Shown: positions 1-5,907 of the stretch, in pieces
Numbering within the stretch: the stretch's first letter is position 1
Layout of the letters: the number at the start of each line of letters is the position of its first letter
Source: an uncultured Pirellulaceae bacterium
GTDB taxonomy: Bacteria > Planctomycetota > Planctomycetia > Pirellulales > Pirellulaceae
Direction: 5' to 3'
Length of the DNA stretch: 9,921 bases
Assembly (NCBI GenBank): GCA_934255105.1
Contig: CAKQNH010000107.1
Span: forward strand, 1-9,921
Translations under genes and position numbers: made by a program
Notes under the pieces: model-generated
What the model was told of the DNA's origin: nothing
The model's input: the letters and a program-made list of their open reading frames with translations, nothing else
Databases searched by the model: none

Positions 1-2244
1 CTGCACGAGATCCAAGGGCACCTCATCTCCGGATCGATCCTCGCCTGCCTGACCGTGCTGCTATTTATGAAGTCTTGGCGATCCACTTTGATCGCCTCGG
101 TGGCCATCCCCACCTCCATCATTGGCACTTTTGCTGTCATGGGAATGTTCGGGTTTACGCTGAACAACGTCACGATGTTGGCGCTGGTGCTGATGGTCGG
201 CGTGGTTATCGACGATGCAATTGTGGTGCTCGAAAACATCTTTCATTGCATCGAAGAAAAAGGGATGGACCCGACGACGGCTGCCATCGAGGGGACGCGC
301 GAAATCGGCCTGGCCGTTCTGGCCAGTACCGTCTCGCTAGTGATCGTATTTTTGCCGGTATCGTTTCTGTCGAGTGTTACCGGACGGATGCTGTTCGAGT
401 TCGGTGTCACGGCGACAGCGGCAATCCTGCTGTCGATGTTGGTCAGCTTTACGCTGACACCGATGATGTGTAGCCGACTGTTGAAACCCGCCCGCCCCAC
501 AACGGGCGCGGTCCAAGCCAATTCGCGGCGCGGGCTTTATCACTTTGTCGAACTTGGCTACATGGCTTCGCTGCGTGGGGCTATGCGTTTCCGTGGGCTA
601 GTGCTGTTGCTGTGCATCGTCGTCATCGCGGTGAACGTTCCCTTGTATCGCAATATCAACCAAGACTATATTCCGACCAATGTCGACGAATCGGAATTTG
701 AGATGCGAGTATCGGCGCGTGAAGGTGCCAGCCTGACTTCGATGGACCAGGCCATGCGAGTCGTTGAGCAAGAGCTCAAGAAGATCGATGGAGTCGAATT
801 TTCTCTGACCACGATCGGCTCGCGCGGCGTTGGCGGAGTCAACAGCGGCGAAATCTACGTGCGTCTGGCCGACGCGGATACGCGTAACTTTTCGTTCCCG
901 CGTTTTTTCAAGGGATTGCTGGCCGGCGACCCTGGGGCGGCTTGGCGAGGCAATTTTACTCAGCAGCAGAAAATGGGAGAGTTGCGAAAGCGACTGGGAA
1001 CGCTGCCCGACCTGCGCGTCTCGGTGCGCAACCTGACTTCGTTCCGGCAGGGTGCGCCAGTGGATATCGATTTCTCCATCACCGGTCCCGACATCGAGGC
1101 TCTGGCCGAGTTCAGCCAGAAATTGCGGGCAAAGGCCATCGATATCCCAGGTATCGTCGACGTCGACACCACGCTGCGACTGGACAAGCCCGAGCTATTG
1201 GTACACGTTGATCGAGAGCGGGCCGCTGCCTTAGGCGTTTCGGTGCAAGAGATCGCCGACACGCTTCGCGTGGGAGTCGGTGGGGACGATCGCGTTTCTC
1301 GCTATCGCGATGTGACCGTCGATGACGCCTACGATGTCGAACTGCGGCTCGACGGTATCGACCGCCGCGATGCAGAATCCATTTCTCAGCTCTACGTTCG
1401 CTACAATCCCGCCGCTGCCTCATCTGCGCTGCTGACTCCGATTTCGTACGGCAGCGCGTCGAACGGCAGTGAGCGTCGCTGGCCCACGCAATCGCCACTG
1501 ACGCGCATCGACAACGTAGTGCATTTTAGTTTTGGCAACGCCCCAGCGCGCATCGATCGCTTGGACCGCCAGCGGATGGTGGCGGTGCGAGCCAACGTGG
1601 AGTCGGGCTATGCGCTGTCAGATCGTTTGGCCGCATTGCAGGCGGCGGCGAGCGAGATTGGCTTGCCGGACGGTTTTGAAACTCGCGTGATGGGCCGCGG
1701 CCGAGAACTGGAAGTAACTCTCGAGGAATTTCGCTGGACGTTTTTGATATCGTTCGTCTTTATGTACATCGTTTTGGCGGCGCAGTTCGAACACTTGACG
1801 CATCCGTTGACGATTCTCTTTACGCTACCGCTGGCGGTGCCGTTTGGGCTGATCAGCCTATATTGGGGTGGCGAGACGCTGAACGTCTACTCCGCACTAG
1901 GATTGCTGGTCCTATTTGGCGTGGTTAAGAAAGCGGCTATTCTGCAGGTCGACCACACCAATGCCTTGCGAGCTCAGGGGATCAACCGAGCCGAGGCGAT
2001 CCTGCAGGCCAACCGCGACCGATTGCGGCCAATTTTAATGACCACCATTTCATTTGTGGCCGGGCTGATGCCGCTGTTGATCGCCAGTGGGCCGGGGGCG
2101 GAAGAGCGACGCAGTATTGCTGTATTGACTGTGGGAGGGCAAACCATGTCGCTGTTGTTGACGCTGTTGGCCGTCCCCGTGCTGTATTCGTATTTGGATG
2201 ACATAACGCGGTTGTGGAAAAGGGAGAAACATAGCGAATCCTAG
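1..2244 (+). CDS. RND-family (AcrB-like, HAE1-type) efflux permease, 5'-truncated by window edge
   Basis: Inner-membrane proton-driven pump subunit that, with a periplasmic adaptor and an outer-membrane channel, normally exports hydrophobic compounds. The reading frame is open from base 1, so the start lies upstream; 747 codons are visible. By comparison with AcrB (about 1,050 residues), the first visible residue falls near AcrB 330, so roughly the N-terminal third is missing. The proton-relay aspartate pair sits in GVVIDDAIVVLEN (visible residues 71-72, AcrB D407/D408) and the partner lysine in GVVKKAAIL (residue 644, AcrB K940). RLRPILMT follows on the last helices, which end before a short charged tail. 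Both relay elements are kept, so the pump looks functional; the CzcA metal-exporter signature is not evident. The second porter/docking region (about residues 460-500) carries a Ser/Ala/Pro-rich segment longer than usual. Substrate cannot be read from sequence. No adaptor gene follows; any adaptor would be upstream. Confidence 0.93.
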   Translation: MHEIQGHLISGSILACLTVLLFMKSWRSTLIASVAIPTSIIGTFAVMGMFGFTLNNVTMLALVLMVGVVIDDAIVVLENIFHCIEEKGMDPTTAAIEGTREIGLAVLASTVSLVIVFLPVSFLSSVTGRMLFEFGVTATAAILLSMLVSFTLTPMMCSRLLKPARPTTGAVQANSRRGLYHFVELGYMASLRGAMRFRGLVLLLCIVVIAVNVPLYRNINQDYIPTNVDESEFEMRVSAREGASLTSMDQAMRVVEQELKKIDGVEFSLTTIGSRGVGGVNSGEIYVRLADADTRNFSFPRFFKGLLAGDPGAAWRGNFTQQQKMGELRKRLGTLPDLRVSVRNLTSFRQGAPVDIDFSITGPDIEALAEFSQKLRAKAIDIPGIVDVDTTLRLDKPELLVHVDRERAAALGVSVQEIADTLRVGVGGDDRVSRYRDVTVDDAYDVELRLDGIDRRDAESISQLYVRYNPAAASSALLTPISYGSASNGSERRWPTQSPLTRIDNVVHFSFGNAPARIDRLDRQRMVAVRANVESGYALSDRLAALQAAASEIGLPDGFETRVMGRGRELEVTLEEFRWTFLISFVFMYIVLAAQFEHLTHPLTILFTLPLAVPFGLISLYWGGETLNVYSALGLLVLFGVVKKAAILQVDHTNALRAQGINRAEAILQANRDRLRPILMTTISFVAGLMPLLIASGPGAEERRSIAVLTVGGQTMSLLLTLLAVPVLYSYLDDITRLWKREKHSES

Positions 2245-2283
2245 GGATTTCAGCGCATTCCAAGCCCCTCACCCCTCTGCAGT

Positions 2284-2323
2284 ATCTCTGGAAGACACAG
2301 TACATCTCTGGAAGACACAGTAC
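2284..2323. repeat. Perfect 20-bp tandem duplication (2 copies)
   Basis: Two identical, directly adjacent 20-bp units occupy 2284-2303 and 2304-2323; each starts ATCTCTGG and ends CACAGTAC. The bases just before the first copy (GCAGT) resemble the unit's end, so a decayed third copy is possible. It lies 40 bp after the permease stop in non-coding DNA. Function is unknown; replication slippage or a regulatory pair are both possible. Confidence 0.9.
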
Positions 2324-2378
2324 AGGGCTGAGGCGGAGAGCGAGGTTAGAGTGCGAATATGTCGTGCTCTGCCTGCAA

Positions 2379-2552
2379 GGCCAACGGCCTTTCTCAACAT
2401 AGCCTGGGGCATCGCCCCAGGACGTGGTGGGAAACACGTCGTTTTTTGGCCAACGGCCATACTCAATAGGTGAGGATTGAATATCGCCGTTGGCCAAACG
2501 GTTCGTGTGGGTTTCAGCTCCTGGGGCTGTGATAAACATGGCCGTTGGCCAA
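2379..2552. repeat. Cluster of GGCCAACGGCC palindromic repeats in both orientations
   Basis: GGCCAACGGCC occurs at 2379-2389 and 2448-2458. Its reverse complement GGCCGTTGGCC is at 2540-2550, with a near copy (first base changed) at 2485-2495. Each unit is a small hairpin by itself (GGCC-AAC-GGCC). The flanks extend one pair into a perfect 15-bp inverted repeat: 2446-2460 (TTGGCCAACGGCCAT) against 2538-2552. The following TTCTCAACAT at 2391 and TACTCAATAG at 2460 are also similar, so the repeated unit is longer than the palindrome. I believe such elements are dispersed in Pirellulales genomes, but that is from memory and untested here. Confidence 0.75.
2403..2440. repeat. Two abutting hairpins inside the palindromic repeat region
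   Basis: The first is a perfect 8-bp stem with a 3-base loop, CCTGGGGC-ATC-GCCCCAGG (2403-2421). The second shares its first base with the end of the first: GACGTG at 2421-2426 pairs with CACGTC at 2435-2440 around an 8-base loop. A run of six T begins at 2442, so the pair could act as a terminator for the permease transcript, although it lies about 160 bp past the stop. Equally, they may be part of the dispersed repeat. Confidence 0.55.
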
Positions 2553-2667
2553 GGAAACCAAGGCAAGTGGCCAACAAAACCAGCGCGTGCACTGCAACTG
2601 CAAGGTGCGAGCGAACCATTTAGTGGGCATTTTCAGGCGTCGAGCCTTTTTTCATCGAGATTATGGA

Positions 2668-2685
2668 GGTGCGACAGTTCGCACC
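2668..2685. promoter_or_regulatory. Perfect 18-bp dyad upstream of feo, candidate operator
   Basis: GGTGCGA-CAGT-TCGCACC is a perfect 7-bp inverted repeat with a 4-base spacer, about 100 bp before the first feoA start. The half-site with one extra base (AGGTGCGA) recurs as a direct copy at 2613-2620. The position suits an operator or leader hairpin, but the sequence does not resemble the A/T-rich Fur box, and I cannot name a binding protein. It may be only a structural hairpin. Confidence 0.35.
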
Positions 2686-2787
2686 AGGGGAAGTTTCTAC
2701 AATCCGTTATTCCCATTCCGCAACGAACCGAGTATAAATAGAGGACTGCTGTTGACACTGAGTCTCAATTCCAAAACGAGTCGCGCA

Positions 2788-3045
2788 ATGATCGCTCCCG
2801 GAATTCAAGAAGAAATCCTGCCATTGGATATGCTACGGGCGGGTGAAGAAGCCAGTATTGTCGAATTAACCGGCAATGAGTCGCAGATTCACCGTCTGGC
2901 CGAAATGGGGTTTTGCCTGGGTGCATGTATCCGGATGGTGCGCTGCGGTGCCCCCTGCTTGCTAGCTTTGAACGGCAAGCGGTTGAGCATTCGCCTGAGC
3001 CACGACACCGAGGTCTTGGTAGCAACCACTGCGACGATGTCATGA
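2788..3045 (+). CDS. feoA: FeoA-domain protein, cysteine-rich variant (first of two)
   Basis: Small cytoplasmic SH3-like protein of the ferrous iron uptake system, 85 residues, thought to regulate or assist FeoB. The FeoA pattern is visible: LDMLRAGEEASIVEL near residues 13-27, the HRLAEMGFCLGACIRMVRCG core (35-54), and LNGKRLSIRL (61-70). Unlike its neighbour it has four cysteines, at residues 43, 47, 53 and 57 (C-x3-C-x5-C-x3-C), all in the segment where canonical FeoA has none. The final Cys lies in GAPC, which I recall as common in one FeoA subfamily; the other three look less usual. I chose ATG 2788. An in-frame TTG at 2752 has a better ribosome site (GAGG at 2741-2744, 7-base spacer) and would add 12 residues, so the start is uncertain. 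The stop overlaps the next start as ATGA (3042-3045), implying translational coupling. Confidence 0.86.
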   Translation: MIAPGIQEEILPLDMLRAGEEASIVELTGNESQIHRLAEMGFCLGACIRMVRCGAPCLLALNGKRLSIRLSHDTEVLVATTATMS

Positions 3046-3311
3046 GTTTACCCACGGTGCTCACCCTGGCGGATATCGCCCCCGGTCAAACAGTGACCAT
3101 CTTGGAAGTGTTGGGCGAAGATGCTATTTCCGTGCGACTGATGGAAATGGGAATGACCGATGGAGAGGCCGTGCAGGTCGTCGGTCGAGCGCCGTTTGGC
3201 GATCCAATCGAACTTAAAATCCGCGGCTACAAGCTCTCGTTGCGGAAGCTGGAAGCCGCGCGCATTCAGGTAGCCACGCTCACCTCCGCTATTCCGCCCC
3301 CCACCACGTAG
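3042..3311 (+). CDS. feoA: FeoA, canonical ferrous iron transport accessory protein (second copy)
   Basis: Cytoplasmic SH3-like partner of FeoB, 89 residues. It matches the family closely along its length: LADIAPGQTVTILEVLGED (residues 9-27), VRLMEMGMTDGEAVQVVGRAPFGDPIELKIRG (31-62) and YKLSLRKLEA (63-72), followed by a short Pro-rich tail. There are no cysteines, in contrast to the preceding FeoA. The start codon overlaps the previous stop by four bases (ATGA) and no Shine-Dalgarno sequence lies within 15 bases, so translation probably depends on ribosomes finishing the first feoA. FeoB starts 40 bp downstream. The pair may form a heteromeric FeoA unit on FeoB, or the two copies may have separate roles; sequence does not decide this. 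Confidence 0.93.
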   Translation: MSLPTVLTLADIAPGQTVTILEVLGEDAISVRLMEMGMTDGEAVQVVGRAPFGDPIELKIRGYKLSLRKLEAARIQVATLTSAIPPPTT

Positions 3312-3351
3312 CCTTGATGACCCAGTAGCCCAGTCGACCCACCAGAGAAAA

Positions 3352-5670
3352 ATGGATTCTGCACCCTCAGCCTTCCCAACCGAACGCACTACTGCTCAAG
3401 CCTCCAGTTCAACGCTAACCATCGCCTTGGTGGGAAATCCGAACACGGGCAAGAGCACTTTATTCAGCGCTCTGTGTGGCGTGCCGGCTCGCATCGGCAA
3501 TTATCCTGGCGTAACCGTTGAAAAGAAGCTGGGCAAGTATCGCGATTCGCAGGGGACGGTGACGGTCGTCGATCTACCTGGGACCTACAGCTTGTCAGCT
3601 CGCACACCTGACGAAATGGTGTCGGTGGACGTATTGCTGGGTCGGCAGTCCGATGTGCCTCACGTGGATGTGATCGTGGCCATCGTCGATGCCACCAATC
3701 TCGAACGCAATCTCTATTTATTCACGCAAGTCCGCCAACTCAACCGACCCGTGCTGTTGGTGCTGAACATGTGGGATCGCGTGGTTTCCGAAGGACGGGC
3801 CGTCGATGTCGAACAGCTATCGCATCGTTTAGGCGTGCGCGTCGTGGCTGTCTCCGCCAACCGCAAGCAGGGGATCGAGGAAGCTCGACGACTGATCCGG
3901 CAAGTCGCCGAGCAGCCGAGTGTACCAGCCAAATCGCTGTTCTCGCCGCTGGTGCAGCAAGAGGTGGACGAGCTGGATCAATGGCTGCGCCAGTCGGCGG
4001 AGCTACACCTGCAACCGTTTTTAGTCGAGCGGCTGATTTTCGATGTCGGCGGAGCGCATGCAAGCGAACTCCAGCGCCGCCCCGAGTTGTCCGAGCTCGG
4101 GTCGCGACTGGCCCAGGCACGCGAACGATTGGCGCTGGCGGGGCAAAAAATACCAGCCCTAGAAACGCGCGAACGATACAAGTGGATACGCGCACAACTG
4201 ACTGGAGTGGCCTCGGCTCCCATTGGCGAAAAGCGCTCGCTGTCGGATCGAATCGACCAGGTACTGACCCATCGCGTGTGGGGATTTCTGGCATTCGGTC
4301 TGATCATGTTTGCGATCTTTCAAGCCATCACCTCGGGCACCGTGTGGGCCATGGACTGGATCACCGAGACTTTACAGGCGAGTCTAATCGCCGGCGTCGA
4401 AAGCTGGTTGCCCCCTGGGACGCTGCGCAGCTTGATCAACGATGGAGTCATCGCCGGCGTCGGCTCGGTAGTGGTCTTTTTGCCACAGATTCTGATGCTG
4501 TTCTTTTTTATCGGCATGTTGGAAGACTGCGGCTATATGGCTCGGGCGGCGTTTGTCATGGACAAACTCATGACCAAACTTGGCTTGAGTGGCAAATCGT
4601 TTCTGCCGCTGATGTCATCCTTCGCGTGTGCCGTGCCCGGCATCATGGCCACTCGCGTCATCGAAGATCGTCGCGATCGGATGGTCACTATCTTAATCGC
4701 GCCGCTGATGAGTTGCTCTGCGCGGCTGCCGGTGTACGTCTTGCTGGTGGCAGCCTTTGTTCCCCCCGTGACTTGGCTCGGTGGCTGGGTTGGCCTGCAG
4801 GGGACCGTGCTGTTCATCATGCACATCGTGGGTTTGGTCGTCGCCATCCCCGTGGCTTGGTTGTTGAAAAAAATATTTTTTCCAGGCCAAGTCCCACCGT
4901 TTGTGATGGAGTTGCCCAGCTATAAAGTCCCTTCACCGCGGGTAGTCTTCTACCGCGTGTGGGAGCGCGCCGAGGCCTTCTTGACTCGCGCCGGTTCGCT
5001 GATCTTCTGCACGGCCATCTTGGTCTGGGCGGCTGGATACTTTCCCGGCGATCACAGGCAACTGCACGAACTGACTCGCCAAATCGAGCTGGCCCAAACC
5101 TCTGCGCCGCTTGCCAGCGATGCGCCACTGGCCAGCGATGCGCCGGCGGCTGCCGACCAGCAGACAGAGAGCCCGCTGGCCGAGGCACCAGTCAGAGACG
5201 GGCATTTGGCAGCCCTGGCAGCCCAGCGACGCGAACTGAGCGGGGCGTTGATCGAGCAGAGCTTCCTTGGGCGGACGGGCAAAGTAATCGAACCCATGGT
5301 CAAGCCGCTGGGGTGGGATTGGAAGATTGGCGTCGGCGTGGTGGCATCCTTCCCGGCTCGCGAGGTGATCATCGCTACGCTGGGAACGATCTATTCACTG
5401 GGAGGGGACGTGGATGAATCGAGCGACGGATTGAAAGCAGCCATAGCCCGCAGCCGGTGGCCCGATGGCAGTCCGGTTTACACTCTCCCCGTGGCCTTGT
5501 CGATCATGGTCTTCTTCGCGTTGTGCGCCCAGTGTGCGGCGACGTTGATGATCATCAAACGCGAGACCAACTCGTGGCGTTGGCCGGTATTTACTTTCGT
5601 ATACATGACCGTGCTGGCTTACGTGGCCGCGCTGGTGACCTATCAGGTAGGTACACTATGGCTAGGGTAA
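3352..5670 (+). CDS. feoB: FeoB, GTP-dependent ferrous iron transporter
   Basis: Inner-membrane Fe(II) importer, 772 residues, with an N-terminal GTPase and a C-terminal channel. G motifs: G1 GNPNTGKST (28-36), switch/G2 region YPGVTVEKK (51-59), G3 DLPGTYS (74-80), G4 NMWD (139-142) and G5 VSAN (167-170). A helical linker follows (about 190-300), then the membrane part from about residue 308. The gate motifs are present: SCSARLPVY (454-462) and CAQCAATL (725-732, followed by KRETNSW). Cysteines along the channel route (425, 455, 725, 728) suit metal passage. Between the helix ending near AGYFPGD (about 566) and FLGRTGKVIEP (about 638) lies an Ala/Pro/Asp/Gln-rich loop of about 70 residues that appears longer than in enterobacterial FeoB and contains the duplication APLASD-APLASD. 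The start follows a 20-residue Ser/Thr-rich lead; a weak AGAG precedes it. It belongs to the feoA-feoA-feoB unit. Confidence 0.97.
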   Translation: MDSAPSAFPTERTTAQASSSTLTIALVGNPNTGKSTLFSALCGVPARIGNYPGVTVEKKLGKYRDSQGTVTVVDLPGTYSLSARTPDEMVSVDVLLGRQSDVPHVDVIVAIVDATNLERNLYLFTQVRQLNRPVLLVLNMWDRVVSEGRAVDVEQLSHRLGVRVVAVSANRKQGIEEARRLIRQVAEQPSVPAKSLFSPLVQQEVDELDQWLRQSAELHLQPFLVERLIFDVGGAHASELQRRPELSELGSRLAQARERLALAGQKIPALETRERYKWIRAQLTGVASAPIGEKRSLSDRIDQVLTHRVWGFLAFGLIMFAIFQAITSGTVWAMDWITETLQASLIAGVESWLPPGTLRSLINDGVIAGVGSVVVFLPQILMLFFFIGMLEDCGYMARAAFVMDKLMTKLGLSGKSFLPLMSSFACAVPGIMATRVIEDRRDRMVTILIAPLMSCSARLPVYVLLVAAFVPPVTWLGGWVGLQGTVLFIMHIVGLVVAIPVAWLLKKIFFPGQVPPFVMELPSYKVPSPRVVFYRVWERAEAFLTRAGSLIFCTAILVWAAGYFPGDHRQLHELTRQIELAQTSAPLASDAPLASDAPAAADQQTESPLAEAPVRDGHLAALAAQRRELSGALIEQSFLGRTGKVIEPMVKPLGWDWKIGVGVVASFPAREVIIATLGTIYSLGGDVDESSDGLKAAIARSRWPDGSPVYTLPVALSIMVFFALCAQCAATLMIIKRETNSWRWPVFTFVYMTVLAYVAALVTYQVGTLWLG
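5104..5139 (+). repeat. 18-bp in-frame tandem duplication inside feoB
   Basis: Two 18-bp copies, 5104-5121 and 5122-5139, both start GCGCC and end GCCAGCGAT and differ at two central positions. They encode APLASD twice, and the next codons begin AP again. The duplication sits in the hydrophilic loop before the last membrane helices, where length changes should be tolerated. Slippage is the likely origin. Confidence 0.85.
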
Positions 5671-5697
5671 TTAGGTTTCACTGAGAGGGCCTAGCGG

Positions 5698-5907
5698 ATG
5701 AACATCGACTGGCAAACTATCGTATCTCTCCCGATCGTAGCCTTAGCGGCAGGCTATGTCTTCAAGCACGCTTTGTTGACTTTCCGCCAGCCTGAAGCGA
5801 GTAGCTGTAGCGGCTGTGTTGCCAGCAAGTCATGCGCTGCCAAGAATCTGAAACTGGTGCAGTTGGGAGCCCATGGTCAGAAGCTCGGAGGCGCTCGCCG
5901 ACCTTGA
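5698..5907 (+). CDS. FeoB-associated Cys-rich membrane protein
   Basis: Small single-pass membrane protein, 69 residues, immediately after feoB. One hydrophobic helix spans about residues 6-26 (IVSLPIVALAAGYVF), followed by a basic turn and a cysteine cluster C37-x2-C40-x5-C46 (CSGCVASKSC), then LKLVQLG and a basic tail. This organisation matches the family of small proteins encoded next to feoB in many bacteria, sometimes compared with FeoC; their cysteines are proposed to bind iron or an Fe-S cluster or to sense redox state. The role here is inferred from shape and position only. ATG 5698 has a good ribosome site (GAGAGG, 5683-5688, 9-base spacer) and lies 27 bp after the feoB stop. Its TGA overlaps the TTG start of the next gene (TTGA, 5904-5907). 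Confidence 0.85.
   Translation: MNIDWQTIVSLPIVALAAGYVFKHALLTFRQPEASSCSGCVASKSCAAKNLKLVQLGAHGQKLGGARRP
5887..5907 (+). promoter_or_regulatory. Ribosome site and TTGA stop/start overlap deciding the serine ammonia-lyase start
   Basis: GGAGG (5887-5891) lies 12 bases before TTG 5904, slightly long but usable. TTG 5904-5906 overlaps the TGA (5905-5907) of the preceding small gene, a classic coupling arrangement. The protein then begins [19 protein letters not shown], which matches where this family normally starts. The alternative ATG at 5832 would add 24 residues that only restate the upstream gene in another frame. Confidence 0.75.

Larger units (their letters stand above)
2245..2787. other. 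Gene-free, repeat-rich intergenic region upstream of feo
   Basis: About 540 bp separate the permease stop from the first feoA start. Open frames exist here on both strands, but they are built on palindromic repeats and resemble no family, so I call no gene. Contents in order: a 20-bp tandem duplication (2284-2323), palindrome copies and hairpins (2379-2552), a short hairpin followed by Ts (2635-2652, too weak to call a terminator), and a perfect dyad (2668-2685). A TATAAAT-like element lies at 2733-2739 without a convincing -35 box. The feo promoter should lie in the last 150 bp, but I cannot fix it from sequence. Confidence 0.7.

Noticed and set aside
1982..2566. Long open frame on the minus strand across the permease end and intergenic region
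   Set aside because: It is antisense to conserved RND sequence for its first half and composed of palindromic repeats for the rest; no domain or plausible start context.
2635..2652. AGGC-GTCGA-GCCT followed by Ts, a possible intrinsic terminator
   Set aside because: The stem is only 4 bp and nearly 400 bp past the permease stop; too weak to call.
2490..2741. Open frame beginning MAKRFVWVSAPGAVINM on the plus strand
   Set aside because: Built from the repeated GGCCGTTGGCC element; no family resemblance and no sign of coding constraint. Probably a repeat-derived false gene.
2752..2757. TTGACA, a perfect -35 consensus
   Set aside because: No acceptable -10 lies 15-19 bases downstream before the feoA ATG, and the spot is also a candidate TTG start. 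Likely coincidence.
2700..2787. Fur box upstream of feo
   Set aside because: Searched by eye for an A/T-rich GATAATGATAATCATTATC-like 19-mer; none found.
3771..4925. 384-residue open frame inside feoB on the plus strand
   Set aside because: Out-of-frame shadow of feoB; Arg/His/Gly-rich composition typical of a G/C-rich alternate frame.
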